This document shows positions 1-8,472 of a stretch of DNA of 64,000 nt, in pieces. The stretch's first letter is position 1, and every line of letters starts with the position of its first letter. Both the position numbers and the translations under genes were made by a program. The DNA lies in assembly GCF_026626885.1 (NCBI RefSeq), contig NZ_JAPNOA010000056.1, forward strand, positions 124,001 to 188,000, in the 5' to 3' direction. The notes under the pieces are model-generated. The model was not told where the DNA came from. It did not search any database and worked only from the letters and a program-made list of their open reading frames with translations. This stretch comes from Parathalassolituus penaei (lineage in GTDB: Bacteria > Pseudomonadota > Gammaproteobacteria > Pseudomonadales > Oceanobacteraceae).

Positions 1-1447
1 ATCCCACTTCGCCCGGCTGCAAACCACGGCGCACAGTCACGCGATCGAGATAGACGTTGAAGCTCGGCATGTCGATGGATTGGGTAACAATCGGCTGTTG
101 CAGAGTGCGAGCGTACTGGGCGGCTTCATACACGGGCAGCTGCTGGGCATCGCTGATGGCCGGTACCATAACGGCCCAGACAAACAGCGCCTGAATCACG
201 GCGGTTGCCATCAGTCCGTGCCAGATCGCAAGGCGACGCCACAGGATCAGTGCCAGTGAGGCCAGACCGGCCAGTGCAGCCAGCATCGCAAACTGGTTAT
301 TAATGTAGTGAGCCGCGCGTTGGGCGGTGGCGATTTCAATCGGGTTGGTGAGGCGGCCCTCGATGACCGGAATCAGCAACGGGAAGGCCATCAGCAAGCC
401 AAAAAACAACACCGGCAGCACCGCGGCCAGCCAGCGTGAACGCAGGCTGAAGCGGTGGCGTGCCATCAGGATTACCAGTGGTGTGCTGCCATACAGAATG
501 TAGTGGGGCAGTTTGGTGCTGGCGAGGCTGAACAGTACCAGTACGACCAGGAACCAGATCCACAAGAAACGATTAAGGCCGTCCATACGAATGGCGTCAC
601 GCACGCTCGGCAGCATACGCAGCAGCAGCGCACCAAACGGTGCCACTACAAAGGGTAAAACGGACGGATAAAAGAGGAAGCCACCATCATGGCCTTCCAT
701 CGCGTTATTAAAACGATTGACGTTGTGCTTCAGGAAAAAGCCGTCAATAAACGCCTGGCCTTGGGCCATGTATTCAAGAATGTACCAGGGCGCTGCAATC
801 GCCAGGGTGACGATCCATCCCGGTACAAAAAACAGCGCACGAAACAGGTCTTGCCAACGGCGGGCCCAGCCAAAATACAGGCCTGCAACCATCAGCGGGA
901 TCAGCACCGCCACCGGCCCCTTGGTCAGCAAGCCCAGGCCCATCAGGGCGTAAATGGCATACAGTAGATGGTTGGACGGTTTTTCGCTGTAGTGGTAAAT
1001 CAGCAGCAGGGTGCTGGCTAGCAGGGCATTTAACAGCGCATCGGCGGTGGCAACGTGGCAAATCATGTTGATGCCAAGGGCGCCTGCACAAATCATGGCA
1101 GCCGCGACGGCGGTGTTGCGGCCAATGTGGAAACGGCAGAACGCAAATACAGCCAGAGACCAGCCGATACCGGCCAGCATTGATGGGACGCGGAATGCCC
1201 AGACTTCGGTGCCAAACAGGCTGATCGAAGCGGCTTGCAGCCAATAGATAAGAATCGGTTTATCAAAACGCATGCGGTCGTTGAGCATGGTGGTAATAAA
1301 ATCACCACGCTCAAACATGCCACGGGTAGCCTCGCTGAAGGCGCCCTCGTCGTGATCAAACAGCAGGTAGCCGTTGATGTTCAGAGCGAACATCACGACT
1401 ACGAATACCAGCAGCCCGAGGGGCAGATTACGCGGCAGCAGTTTCAT
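1..1447 (-). CDS. GT39 family (ArnT-like) glycosyltransferase, 3' end cut by window edge
   Basis: An integral membrane glycosyltransferase of the GT39/ArnT/PMT type, which moves a sugar from a polyprenyl-phosphate carrier to an acceptor on the periplasmic side. The frame was read from the ATG at 1447 and is in phase with the open frame at the left edge, giving at least 482 codons with the C-terminus missing. Residues near 30 carry a D-H-D-E-G-A-F sequence, matching the acidic DxDE/DEG loop after the first membrane helix in this family; a K-P-x-L-x-Y-W-L sequence follows. Many hydrophobic helices come after. It starts 9 nt after the GT2 gene stop, so the two are surely co-transcribed; the GT2 enzyme probably makes its lipid-linked donor. 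The sugar and the acceptor (lipid A, protein or glycan) cannot be told from sequence. The first 1 kb contains only antisense shadows besides this gene. Confidence 0.85.
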   Translation of the reverse strand, partial: MKLLPRNLPLGLLVFVVVMFALNINGYLLFDHDEGAFSEATRGMFERGDFITTMLNDRMRFDKPILIYWLQAASISLFGTEVWAFRVPSMLAGIGWSLAVFAFCRFHIGRNTAVAAAMICAGALGINMICHVATADALLNALLASTLLLIYHYSEKPSNHLLYAIYALMGLGLLTKGPVAVLIPLMVAGLYFGWARRWQDLFRALFFVPGWIVTLAIAAPWYILEYMAQGQAFIDGFFLKHNVNRFNNAMEGHDGGFLFYPSVLPFVVAPFGALLLRMLPSVRDAIRMDGLNRFLWIWFLVVLVLFSLASTKLPHYILYGSTPLVILMARHRFSLRSRWLAAVLPVLFFGLLMAFPLLIPVIEGRLTNPIEIATAQRAAHYINNQFAMLAALAGLASLALILWRRLAIWHGLMATAVIQALFVWAVMVPAISDAQQLPVYEAAQYARTLQQPIVTQSIDMPSFNVYLDRVTVRRGLQPGEVG

Positions 1448-1456
1448 GGGCAGGGC

Positions 1457-2494
1457 TTAGCCTGCCTGGCTATCGTTCGGGGTGTCGTCTTTGTCCGCGT
1501 TTGCCCAGCCGGTTTTGGTTTCGGCGCCGTCATCGCGTTTGTAGATAACGTATTGCTGGATGCGCGAGGACTCAAAGTAGGTGCGGGAAATCAACTCCGA
1601 CATCACACCTGTGGTCAGGAATTGCAGGGCAGCAATCACAAACACCACGGCAATCAGGAATAGCGGACGACTGCCAATATCTTCATCCAGAATAAACTTC
1701 ACGAAGGCCAGATAAACCAGCAGCAGGGAGCCAATGGAGCCCATGCTCAGGCCGATCATGCCAAAGAAGTGGCCAGGACGGGCCTTGTAACGCATGAAAA
1801 AGTAGACTGACAGCAGGTCGAGGATCACGCGGAAGGTGCGGGAGATACCGTATTTGGAAACGCCAGCAACACGAGCGTTGTGGTTTACCTCGATTTCACC
1901 AATGCGGCTTGGTGGTACAACCGCGGCAACCCAGGCTGGAATAAAACGGTGCATTTCACCATACAGACGAACCTGTTTGATAACAGACGCGCGATAGATT
2001 TTCAGCGAGCAACCGTAGTCATTGATACGTACGCCGGTGATCTTGCCGATCAGACGGTTGGCGATACGGGACGGAATCTTGCGCATCACCAGATCGTCTT
2101 TGCGATTCTTGCGCCAGCCGGTCAGCAGGTCGAGATCACGTTCGATCAGGTGATCAATCATACGAGGGATGTCGGCCGGGTCGTTCTGAAGGTCGCCGTC
2201 AAGAGTGGCGATCAGTTCACCGTGGGCTTCATCGATACCCGCCTGCATGGCCGCGGTCTGACCGAAGTTACGGCGCAGTTCAACGATGCGAACGTGAGGG
2301 CCACGAATAGCCGCTTCACGATTCAGCGCCTGAGGGGTGCCATCGGTTGAACCATCGTCAACAATCAGCAGTTCCCATGGGCCGTTATACGCCGCCAGGG
2401 CTTCATGAACGCGTGCGATCATGGGCCCGACGTTATCAATCTCGTTGTACATCGGGATAACAATGGACAGTGACGGCTTTCGGCTCTGGCTCAC
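1457..2494 (-). CDS. GT2 family polyprenyl-phosphate glycosyltransferase (ArnC/GtrB/DPM1-like)
   Basis: A membrane-anchored family 2 glycosyltransferase that most likely transfers a sugar from a nucleotide donor to undecaprenyl phosphate at the inner face of the cytoplasmic membrane. The N-terminal GT-A domain begins with S-I-V-I-P-M-Y-N-E and has the D-D-G-S-T-D-G-T nucleotide-binding motif and the D-G-D-L-Q-N-D-P metal-binding motif. The C-terminal part has two long hydrophobic segments, as in ArnC and GtrB. I place the start at the GTG at 2494 (345 aa), because the family fold begins just after it; a TTG at 2566 would add 24 residues that do not look like the family. It lies between a flippase-like membrane protein and the GT39 transferase, which fits a lipid-linked sugar pathway. 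The ArnB/ArnA/ArnD genes of the aminoarabinose pathway are not present here. Confidence 0.85.
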   Translation of the reverse strand: MSQSRKPSLSIVIPMYNEIDNVGPMIARVHEALAAYNGPWELLIVDDGSTDGTPQALNREAAIRGPHVRIVELRRNFGQTAAMQAGIDEAHGELIATLDGDLQNDPADIPRMIDHLIERDLDLLTGWRKNRKDDLVMRKIPSRIANRLIGKITGVRINDYGCSLKIYRASVIKQVRLYGEMHRFIPAWVAAVVPPSRIGEIEVNHNARVAGVSKYGISRTFRVILDLLSVYFFMRYKARPGHFFGMIGLSMGSIGSLLLVYLAFVKFILDEDIGSRPLFLIAVVFVIAALQFLTTGVMSELISRTYFESSRIQQYVIYKRDDGAETKTGWANADKDDTPNDSQAG

Positions 2495-2581
2495 AGGTCT
2501 ACCACTCTGGTCAGTAAAAATTTGCGCGGATAATACCCAAAAGCGGGGTGTGAAAAAACCTGCCAATGGTATTCCGCTCGA

Positions 2582-3505
2582 TCAGTGTTGTGGTGGCTTC
2601 CTGACATTCAGGGTCGCCACGGCAATCAGTGCCGTCAGAATCAGGGTCGAACCCAGCACAAACAGGTGCAGGTTAACCGCGGCAGCCAACGCGTCGGTGG
2701 CGGCAATTTTCCACGGTAACAGTCCGGCGACGATGCCTGCCTCGTAAGTACCGGCACCGGCCACACCATTGACCGGCAGAACACTGCTCAGTTCACCGGT
2801 GCTGGCGCCGATCCATGCCTGGTAAAAACTGATCGGAATAAACTGTTGCAGTAACCAGCTGAACACGGCCACTTTTAATGCCCAGTTCACAAAGGTCCAG
2901 AGCAGGGCGCGGACCAGCGGCCATGGGCTTGCAGGCAGGGCGCTCATCAGCTCAACCGCCTTGTTGAGTTTTGGCGACGGATGCTGTTTCAGGAAGAGGT
3001 TGATGCGGTTTTGTACCGGCAGGATCAATAAAGGAATCAGTACTGCGACAATGCCCAGACCAATGCGAATCTCCGGGCTCCAGCCCATGTGGGCCTGCAG
3101 GGATATGCCTGCCAGTACCAATAGCGCATACAGGTCGAGCAGGCGCAGCCATAACAGCGCTGGAATGGTATGCCGCAGCGGGCTGTTGAAATGGCTTTTC
3201 ATCAGCATCGGGAAGGCGGCTTCGCCGCTGCGCATGGGCATCAGGTTATTAAAGAAATTATGCAGAACGGTGATGCGGGTCAGGCGCAGGAAGTGGCCAC
3301 GGCAATTGCTATAAAAGAAGTCATAGAAACGCAGTGCCCGTAACAGGTAGCTGGCCAGCATCAGTAACATGGCAATCGCAACCGCAGATGGCGGGATACT
3401 TTCCCAGCTCTGGATAACGGCTCCCCACCCCCAGGTGGTTTCAACCAGCCACAACAGAACAGCCAGCAGGATAAAGGCTGCCCAGAACTTCCAGGAACGT
3501 AACAT
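2582..3505 (-). CDS. Lysylphosphatidylglycerol synthetase TM-region / UPF0104 family membrane protein
   Basis: A polytopic inner-membrane protein of the flippase-like (YbhN/AglD, UPF0104) group. The 307-residue sequence from the ATG at 3505 is almost entirely hydrophobic helices, with the conserved R-A-L-R-(F/W) segment near residue 55 and the N-N-L-(M/L)-P-x-R-x-G-E segment near residue 85 that mark this family. The start at 3505 is preceded by GGAG 11 nt upstream and is preferred over an upstream codon at 3544. It is the first gene of a minus-strand group with the GT2 and GT39 transferases, and such proteins are often found with lipid-linked sugar enzymes, so a role in moving or accommodating the glycolipid is possible. 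No catalytic function can be claimed from the sequence alone. Confidence 0.8.
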   Translation of the reverse strand: MLRSWKFWAAFILLAVLLWLVETTWGWGAVIQSWESIPPSAVAIAMLLMLASYLLRALRFYDFFYSNCRGHFLRLTRITVLHNFFNNLMPMRSGEAAFPMLMKSHFNSPLRHTIPALLWLRLLDLYALLVLAGISLQAHMGWSPEIRIGLGIVAVLIPLLILPVQNRINLFLKQHPSPKLNKAVELMSALPASPWPLVRALLWTFVNWALKVAVFSWLLQQFIPISFYQAWIGASTGELSSVLPVNGVAGAGTYEAGIVAGLLPWKIAATDALAAAVNLHLFVLGSTLILTALIAVATLNVRKPPQH

Positions 3506-3662
3506 GAACGGGCGATCTCCGGCTTGCGGAGAGTGCAATGGCACTCTCTACGCATCTTCTATAGTGGGCGGCGATATTTGCTGCTGAAAAACGGCAAGTC
3601 AAGTTTGCATCCGTCGCCATCCAGCGGTAATTTTCCCGCAGCTAACGTACTGAGTAACCAGC

Positions 3663-4688
3663 GTGAAGATTCTTGTCATCAAAACGTCCTCTCTGGGCGA
3701 TGTGTTTCACACCCTGCCTGCCATCGAGGACCTCTATCGATATCGTCCGGGGGTGACGGTTGATTGGGTGGTGGAAGAGGCGTTTGCCGATATTCCGAGC
3801 TGGCACCCGCTGATTCGACATGTGATTCCGGTGGCCTGGCGGCGTTGGCGCAAAAGCTTGTTGAGCCGCCAGACCCGTTGCGAAATGCGTGATTTTCGCC
3901 GTCGTCTGCGAGAAGAGCATTACGATCTGGTGTTGGACGCCCAGGGGCTTATAAAAAGCTCGCTGATTACGCGAATGGCTCGTGGAACCAAGGTTGGGCT
4001 GGATGCAACCAGTTGCCGTGAGCCGTTTGCTGCGCGCGCTTACGACCGGACTGTTGCGGTGGCGCGCGGTGAACATGCGATTCATCGTTTACGTCGTTTA
4101 TTTGCGTTGGCACTGGATTATCCGCTGACGGAACGTTTTGGTTACGGGGTTGACCACGCGCGTTGGCAACATCCGGATGTGCGGGGGCATTACTGGATTT
4201 TCCTGCATGGTACGACCTGGGATACCAAGCTGTGGCCGGAAGCCTACTGGCGGCAGTTGGCGGAAATGGTGGCGTCCAGTGGTCGTCACGTGTTTTTGCC
4301 ATGGGGTAATGAAGAAGAACGTCTGCGCGCCGAGCGTGTCGCAGATGGCCTGGCGACGGTGAAAGTATTGCCCAAAATGTCGCTGAATTCGCTGGCGGCG
4401 TGGTTGGCTCATGCTCAGGCGATTGTCGGGGTTGATACCGGCCTGTGTCATGTCGCTGCTGCACTGGAAGTGCCATCCGTGGCAATTTACGGCTCAACCG
4501 ATGCACGTCTGACCGGCGCCCTGGGGCCGCAAATGCAGGTGATGGCCAGCAGTTATGCCTGTGCTCCCTGTTTGTCACGTACATGTCTCAAGAAAGAGCC
4601 GGGTGATATTCAGCCGCCTTGTTACCGGGAAATTTCTCCGCAAATGGTTTATGCCCATCTGCAACAGCGATTGGCCCAACAGGTTTGA
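3663..4688 (+). CDS. waaC: Lipopolysaccharide heptosyltransferase I
   Basis: GT9-family transferase that adds the first L-glycero-D-manno-heptose to Kdo of the LPS inner core, on the cytoplasmic face of the inner membrane. The 341-residue protein begins M-K-I-L-V-I-K-T-S-S-L-G-D-V-F-H, the typical WaaC N-terminus, and has the D-A-Q-G-L-I-K-S stretch near residue 97. The C-terminal half carries G-T-T-W-D-T-K-L-W-P and G-V-D-T-G-L-x-H-V-A-A, which form the ADP-heptose site in this family. Length matches WaaC (about 320-345 aa). The start is a GTG. It is divergent from the glycosyltransferase group at 1-3.5 kb and convergent with the EAL/HDOD gene, with only 3 nt between the two stops, so it seems to be a single-gene unit in this window. 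Confidence 0.9.
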   Translation: MKILVIKTSSLGDVFHTLPAIEDLYRYRPGVTVDWVVEEAFADIPSWHPLIRHVIPVAWRRWRKSLLSRQTRCEMRDFRRRLREEHYDLVLDAQGLIKSSLITRMARGTKVGLDATSCREPFAARAYDRTVAVARGEHAIHRLRRLFALALDYPLTERFGYGVDHARWQHPDVRGHYWIFLHGTTWDTKLWPEAYWRQLAEMVASSGRHVFLPWGNEEERLRAERVADGLATVKVLPKMSLNSLAAWLAHAQAIVGVDTGLCHVAAALEVPSVAIYGSTDARLTGALGPQMQVMASSYACAPCLSRTCLKKEPGDIQPPCYREISPQMVYAHLQQRLAQQV

Positions 4689-4691
4689 TAT

Positions 4692-5921
4692 TTATTGCAG
4701 TACGCTTAGCAGCTCGCGGGCCTCTTTCAGGGCCCGCTGATAACATTTCCCGAGACTCTCGACATCAATACCCTTGCTGGTGATGGATTGCCAATCGAGT
4801 TGCAGCCAGTCGCCGCGTTCCATCGAAAGAACAGCCTGTAACAGGCCGCCCATCTCGCCAGAGCCAGTGGTCAGAGCGGCGGTCAGATCCGATGCCAGAT
4901 ACATTTTATTACACAGGTGTCCAATCGGTATGTCGACGAAGGCATCCAGCAGTGAAAACAGTCCCATTGTAAACGCGTCTTCCGGCAGGATTTTTTTCCA
5001 GACCGGAGCCAGCTCGCGGGCCAGGCATGCCCGCATCACGGCTTGCTCGCGCAGTATGCCGGGTTTGTCATCGAGCCTCCCCAGCGCAATGATGTTTGAC
5101 CATGAGCGGATACGGTCAAACCCAACAATCATGATGGCACGCGGAATCGAGCTGACCTCATTGGCACAGCCAACGTAGGCCGAGTTCACCATTTGCAGCA
5201 GTTTGAAGCTGAGCTGTGGATCAGATTGCAGAATCCGTGTTGCTTCATCTATATCAGCATCTGGATTGTTGAGTACCTTCAGCAAGCGCAGCACGGCTAT
5301 CTTGTTATCCGGAATCCGGCGTCCGTACAGGATGTTGGGTTTGCTGTAAAAGTATCCCTGGAACAGATCGCAGCCAGCGGCCAGGCAGGCTTCAAAGTCA
5401 GCCATGGTTTCAACTTTTTCCGCCAGCCAGCGTAGCCCAGGACGTTGGTACTGCTGGATGATCTCCCGCAACTGTTCGGCGCCATCAATCGCCAGCATAT
5501 CGACCTTGATGATGTCGAGGTGTTGCAGCAGCTTCTCGGGGAGTGGCTGGCCGGTGTAGTCGTCCAGTGCCACCATATATTTCAGCTTGCGCAGGCGTTT
5601 GACCAGCTTGATCAGCTCTTCATCGATATCGATGTGTTCCAGAATTTCGGCAACGATGGGGGAGGGGCCGAGCAAAGGAGGGTTTGCGATCCAGTAGCGG
5701 GTGAAGTTGATGTAAGCGGGCAGTCCTCCGGTCACCACTTCGATGCCCAGTTCGTTGTATGCGCCAATAATCACTTCACTGGTGGCTCTATCGCCAAAAT
5801 TATCCTGCCACTCCTGACTGGCGTTAGGGATCGGCCGACATAACAGCTCGTACCCGACAACCTTCATGGCGCGATCCAATATAGGTTGGCGCGCCAGTAG
5901 GGGGGTGTATTCGTCATTCAT
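4692..5921 (-). CDS. EAL/HDOD dual-domain signalling protein (YuxH family)
   Basis: A cytoplasmic regulator with an N-terminal EAL-like domain (about residues 8-200) and a C-terminal HDOD domain (about 205-400), 409 aa. The start at 5921 has GGAAGG 5 nt upstream and is preferred to the codon at 5936. The EAL signature is altered: the motif reads E-L-L-C-R-P where active phosphodiesterases have E-x-L-x-R with EAL, and the loop that is D-D-F-G-T-G in active enzymes reads L-D-D-Y-T-G-Q. Catalysis of c-di-GMP hydrolysis is therefore doubtful. In YuxH-family proteins these degenerate EAL domains are common and the HDOD domain is a helical module related to HD hydrolases without their metal ligands. 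It is divergent from cheV with about 120 nt between, so it may belong to the same motility/chemotaxis regulon; this is inference. Confidence 0.85.
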   Translation of the reverse strand: MNDEYTPLLARQPILDRAMKVVGYELLCRPIPNASQEWQDNFGDRATSEVIIGAYNELGIEVVTGGLPAYINFTRYWIANPPLLGPSPIVAEILEHIDIDEELIKLVKRLRKLKYMVALDDYTGQPLPEKLLQHLDIIKVDMLAIDGAEQLREIIQQYQRPGLRWLAEKVETMADFEACLAAGCDLFQGYFYSKPNILYGRRIPDNKIAVLRLLKVLNNPDADIDEATRILQSDPQLSFKLLQMVNSAYVGCANEVSSIPRAIMIVGFDRIRSWSNIIALGRLDDKPGILREQAVMRACLARELAPVWKKILPEDAFTMGLFSLLDAFVDIPIGHLCNKMYLASDLTAALTTGSGEMGGLLQAVLSMERGDWLQLDWQSITSKGIDVESLGKCYQRALKEARELLSVLQ

Positions 5922-6044
5922 GGATACCTTCCACATTCTGGGGCCATCAGCGGCTGACGGGAAATCTTTTTAAAGTCTAGCGTAAGCGGGCGTTTTGTCT
6001 GGTCTTGTCTACACTCTTTTGAGAGATCTGTTGTGGAGCTATGT

Positions 6045-6983
6045 ATGAGCGGTGTACTGAGTAGCGTTGATGCCCGCACGCGTCTGGTAGGGCAGAATCG
6101 CCTTGAGCTTCTGTTATTTCACCTGGGTGGGAGTCAGTACTTTGCAATTAATGTGTTCAAAGTACAGGAAGTCATGCGTTTGCCGCGTCTGACCTGTATT
6201 CCTGATTGCCATCCGGTAGTCCGTGGAGTGACTCACTTGCGTGGGCAAACGGTACCGGTTGTGGATCTACGTGCTGCCATTCAGATGGGGCCTTTGAATA
6301 TGAAGGCCTATGACGCCACCATCATCGTCACTGAGTACAACATGACGGTTCAGGCTTTTTTGGTGGGTGGAGTTGATCGTATTGTCAATATGAACTGGAA
6401 CGAGATTCTTCCTCCGCCAGGTGGCGCAGGGCGTCAACATTATCTGACAGCAATTACTCGCCTGGATAAGCGTATTGTCGAAATTATTGATGTGGAAAAG
6501 GTGTTGGCCGAAATTGCACCGTATAACACGCAACTCTCACCAGACGCCTATGATGATTCTTTAATGGCCCGTATGAAGGGCAAGAAAATTTTGCTGGTTG
6601 ATGACTCGCATGTCGCTATTGAACAAATGCGTCAGGTAATAGGACCGATGGGATTGCAAATTGTTGAGGCGCGCAACGGTTTGGAGGCCTGGCAACAATT
6701 GATGCATTGGAAAGAAACCGGTCTCGATATCGACAAGGAATTAGTGATGATCATCACGGATGCTGAGATGCCAGAAATGGATGGTTATATGTTAACGACC
6801 GAAATTCGTCGAGATCCGGATCTGAAAAACGTGATTGTGGTGTTGCATACCTCGTTGTCCGGCAACTTTAACAAGGCGATGGTCGAAAAAGTGGGATGTG
6901 ATGGATTCCTGTCCAAGTTTGCGCCGGAAAAAATGGCGGCTGAAGTTCAGCGACTGATCAAGACCAAACTGGATAATGTGTAA
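6045..6983 (+). CDS. cheV: Chemotaxis coupling protein CheV (CheW-REC)
   Basis: CheV couples chemoreceptors to CheA through its CheW-like domain (about residues 15-165) and tunes signalling through its response-regulator domain (about 180-305). The receiver domain shows K-K-I-L-L-V-D-D-S at its start, the phospho-acceptor Asp239 in I-I-T-D-A-E-M-P, and the conserved Lys in G-F-L-S-K-F. The start at 6045 has GGAG 6 nt upstream, better than the GTG at 6033, giving 312 aa, the usual CheV length. No cheA, cheY or receptor gene is in the window. A helical protein with a CheZ-like motif lies two genes downstream on the other strand. A strong terminator follows the gene. Confidence 0.92.
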   Translation: MSGVLSSVDARTRLVGQNRLELLLFHLGGSQYFAINVFKVQEVMRLPRLTCIPDCHPVVRGVTHLRGQTVPVVDLRAAIQMGPLNMKAYDATIIVTEYNMTVQAFLVGGVDRIVNMNWNEILPPPGGAGRQHYLTAITRLDKRIVEIIDVEKVLAEIAPYNTQLSPDAYDDSLMARMKGKKILLVDDSHVAIEQMRQVIGPMGLQIVEARNGLEAWQQLMHWKETGLDIDKELVMIITDAEMPEMDGYMLTTEIRRDPDLKNVIVVLHTSLSGNFNKAMVEKVGCDGFLSKFAPEKMAAEVQRLIKTKLDNV

Positions 6984-7011
6984 ACGCGCGGGATGAGTTC
7001 ACTCCCTGCAG

Positions 7012-7047
7012 GCGCTATCCTAGGGTTCCTGGATAGCGCTTTTTTTT
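7012..7047 (+). terminator. Intrinsic terminator of cheV
   Basis: Nine-base perfect stem GCGCTATCC / GGATAGCGC with a 10-nt loop, followed by eight T. It lies 28 nt after the cheV stop and before the MOSC gene. Confidence 0.9.
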
Positions 7048-7068
7048 GCCTGAAATTTCGGAGAGCAG

Positions 7069-7869
7069 ATGAATCAGGAAGCAGAGTTGGTGATTACCGG
7101 ATTGTTTGTGTATCCGGTCAAGTCCTGTGCGGGCATGTCAGTGGATTCACTTGAGTTGTCGGCCGAAGGGGTGGTAGGTGATAGGCGTTACATGATCGTC
7201 GCTCCTGATGGTCGTTTTCTGACCCAGCGTCAGTTGCCGGCGATGGCCTGGATTATCCCGCGCTGGTCTGAGGGACAGCTGGTTCTTGGTTTTGATGGTA
7301 AGGGGGAATGTGTAGAAGGAGTGGGGGATGAACAGCTGGTGACAGTCTGGCGTGACGAGGTGATCGCCCGTGATTGTGGTGATGAGATGGCGGCCTGGCT
7401 GGAGTCGGTATTGGGGCGCCCATGTCGTCTGGTCAAAATGCCGGAGACTACTCATCGTCAGGTCGATTTGCGTTATGCGGAAGAGGGTGAGCTGGTCGGC
7501 TTTGCTGATGGATTTCCGTTGCTGGTAACGTCAGAAACCTCTCTGGCGGCGATTAGTCGGGAATGGGGTAAGCCGCTGCAAATGGAGCGCTTCCGGCCTA
7601 ATGTCGTGATTAATGGTGGTGATGCCGGATTTGAAGAGCTGGTGTGGCGGCGCCTTGATGTTAGTGATGGCTCACTTTTGCTCGTGAAGCCATGCGAGCG
7701 CTGTGTTATCCCGCAGCGTGATCCGGTAACCCAGGTGCGTGATGCGGATCTGTTGCCAGTGTTGCAGCAGCTTTGTACGGTGGATGGCAAGATTATTTTT
7801 GGTCAGAACGCCATTGCCCGTGGGCTTTCATCCCTTCAGGTCGGGCAACGGCTGACTGTTGTGAGCTGA
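7069..7869 (+). CDS. MOSC domain-containing protein (YcbX-like)
   Basis: A 266-residue protein with an N-terminal beta-barrel MOSC_N domain (about 8-120) and a C-terminal MOSC domain (about 125-262). Proteins of this build (E. coli YcbX, mARC in eukaryotes) bind the molybdenum cofactor and reduce N-hydroxylated compounds. The start I-T-G-L-F-V-Y-P-V-K-S-C and the cysteine in K-P-C-E-R-C-V-I-P, where the family has its conserved cofactor-ligand Cys, are both present. YcbX of E. coli has an extra C-terminal 2Fe-2S ferredoxin domain; this protein stops before it, so it needs a separate electron donor. GGAG lies 5 nt before the ATG. The stop abuts the stop of the convergent gene at 7870 (TGATCA serves both). 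Confidence 0.85.
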   Translation: MNQEAELVITGLFVYPVKSCAGMSVDSLELSAEGVVGDRRYMIVAPDGRFLTQRQLPAMAWIIPRWSEGQLVLGFDGKGECVEGVGDEQLVTVWRDEVIARDCGDEMAAWLESVLGRPCRLVKMPETTHRQVDLRYAEEGELVGFADGFPLLVTSETSLAAISREWGKPLQMERFRPNVVINGGDAGFEELVWRRLDVSDGSLLLVKPCERCVIPQRDPVTQVRDADLLPVLQQLCTVDGKIIFGQNAIARGLSSLQVGQRLTVVS

Positions 7870-8472
7870 TCAGAACAGTTCGATTTCATCCGTTGTATCA
7901 AACGAATCATTAGCGCTGCGCTGGAAGTGATGGTGATAGATTTCCAGTGCCTGTGCCACGCTGTTGCCTGCCATGATGTGCTCAAACATGATGCGTTCGG
8001 CTTCCATGGTGTACTGGCTTTTGATTTTGGTTTGCAGTTCTTTCCAGTAGCGAGGCTGGTAGCGCTGTGATGGGTCGGCCATCAGGTGGCCTACTCGTTC
8101 AAGGCTCTGACTGACGTGTTCAAGACGTTGGCTGAGGCGATCATAAAACTGGAAGGCAACAATGGCCTGATGAATCTCTTCGCTGACATCGGTAGCGATG
8201 TGGCGAATTTCATTGCGAATTTCCCGTGCGGTGATGTGTTCCGCTTCGACCTCGTGGTTGCTGATGGCAAGAATGCGACGGGTATTTTCTGCCATGGCAG
8301 TAAAACTGGACGACAAGCGATCAACAGACTGGGTTCCCTCGGTCAGGGAGGTATCGATCTGGGCTACTGCCAATGCCAGCATGGCAAGGGTTTCTCCGAC
8401 CTGACTCCAGTCTATTTCCTTGTCTTGTGGGTGCGGTTGTCCGGCAATGCTGTGGCGTTCGGGTGGGATCAT
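7870..8472 (-). CDS. Unrecognised helical protein with a CheZ-like D-x3-Q motif
   Basis: I do not recognise this 200-residue protein as a named family. It is predicted to be mostly alpha-helical and cytoplasmic, with no signal peptide or membrane segment. The central helix (about 95-130) contains Q-F-Y-D-R-L-S-Q-R-L, in which Asp111 and Gln115 have the same spacing as the catalytic Asp143/Gln147 of the CheY-P phosphatase CheZ (D-L-T-G-Q in E. coli). The C-terminus ends in acidic residues and then I-E-L-F, resembling the short acidic/hydrophobic CheY-binding tail of CheZ. Length is close to CheZ (about 214 aa). It is encoded near cheV. A CheZ-type phosphatase or a relative is an inference from the motif and context; a receptor-derived coiled-coil is the main alternative. 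GAGG 6 nt before the ATG sits inside a 13-bp stem (8473-8518). Confidence 0.6.
   Translation of the reverse strand: MIPPERHSIAGQPHPQDKEIDWSQVGETLAMLALAVAQIDTSLTEGTQSVDRLSSSFTAMAENTRRILAISNHEVEAEHITAREIRNEIRHIATDVSEEIHQAIVAFQFYDRLSQRLEHVSQSLERVGHLMADPSQRYQPRYWKELQTKIKSQYTMEAERIMFEHIMAGNSVAQALEIYHHHFQRSANDSFDTTDEIELF

Noticed and set aside
2494-2566. Upstream TTG start of the GT2 gene
   Set aside because: It would add 24 residues with no family match; the fold begins after the GTG at 2494. The choice is not certain.
4717-4737. GCGGGCC / GGCCCGC hairpin near the waaC-EAL junction
   Set aside because: It lies inside the coding end of the EAL/HDOD gene and has no T-run on either strand; likely a chance palindrome.
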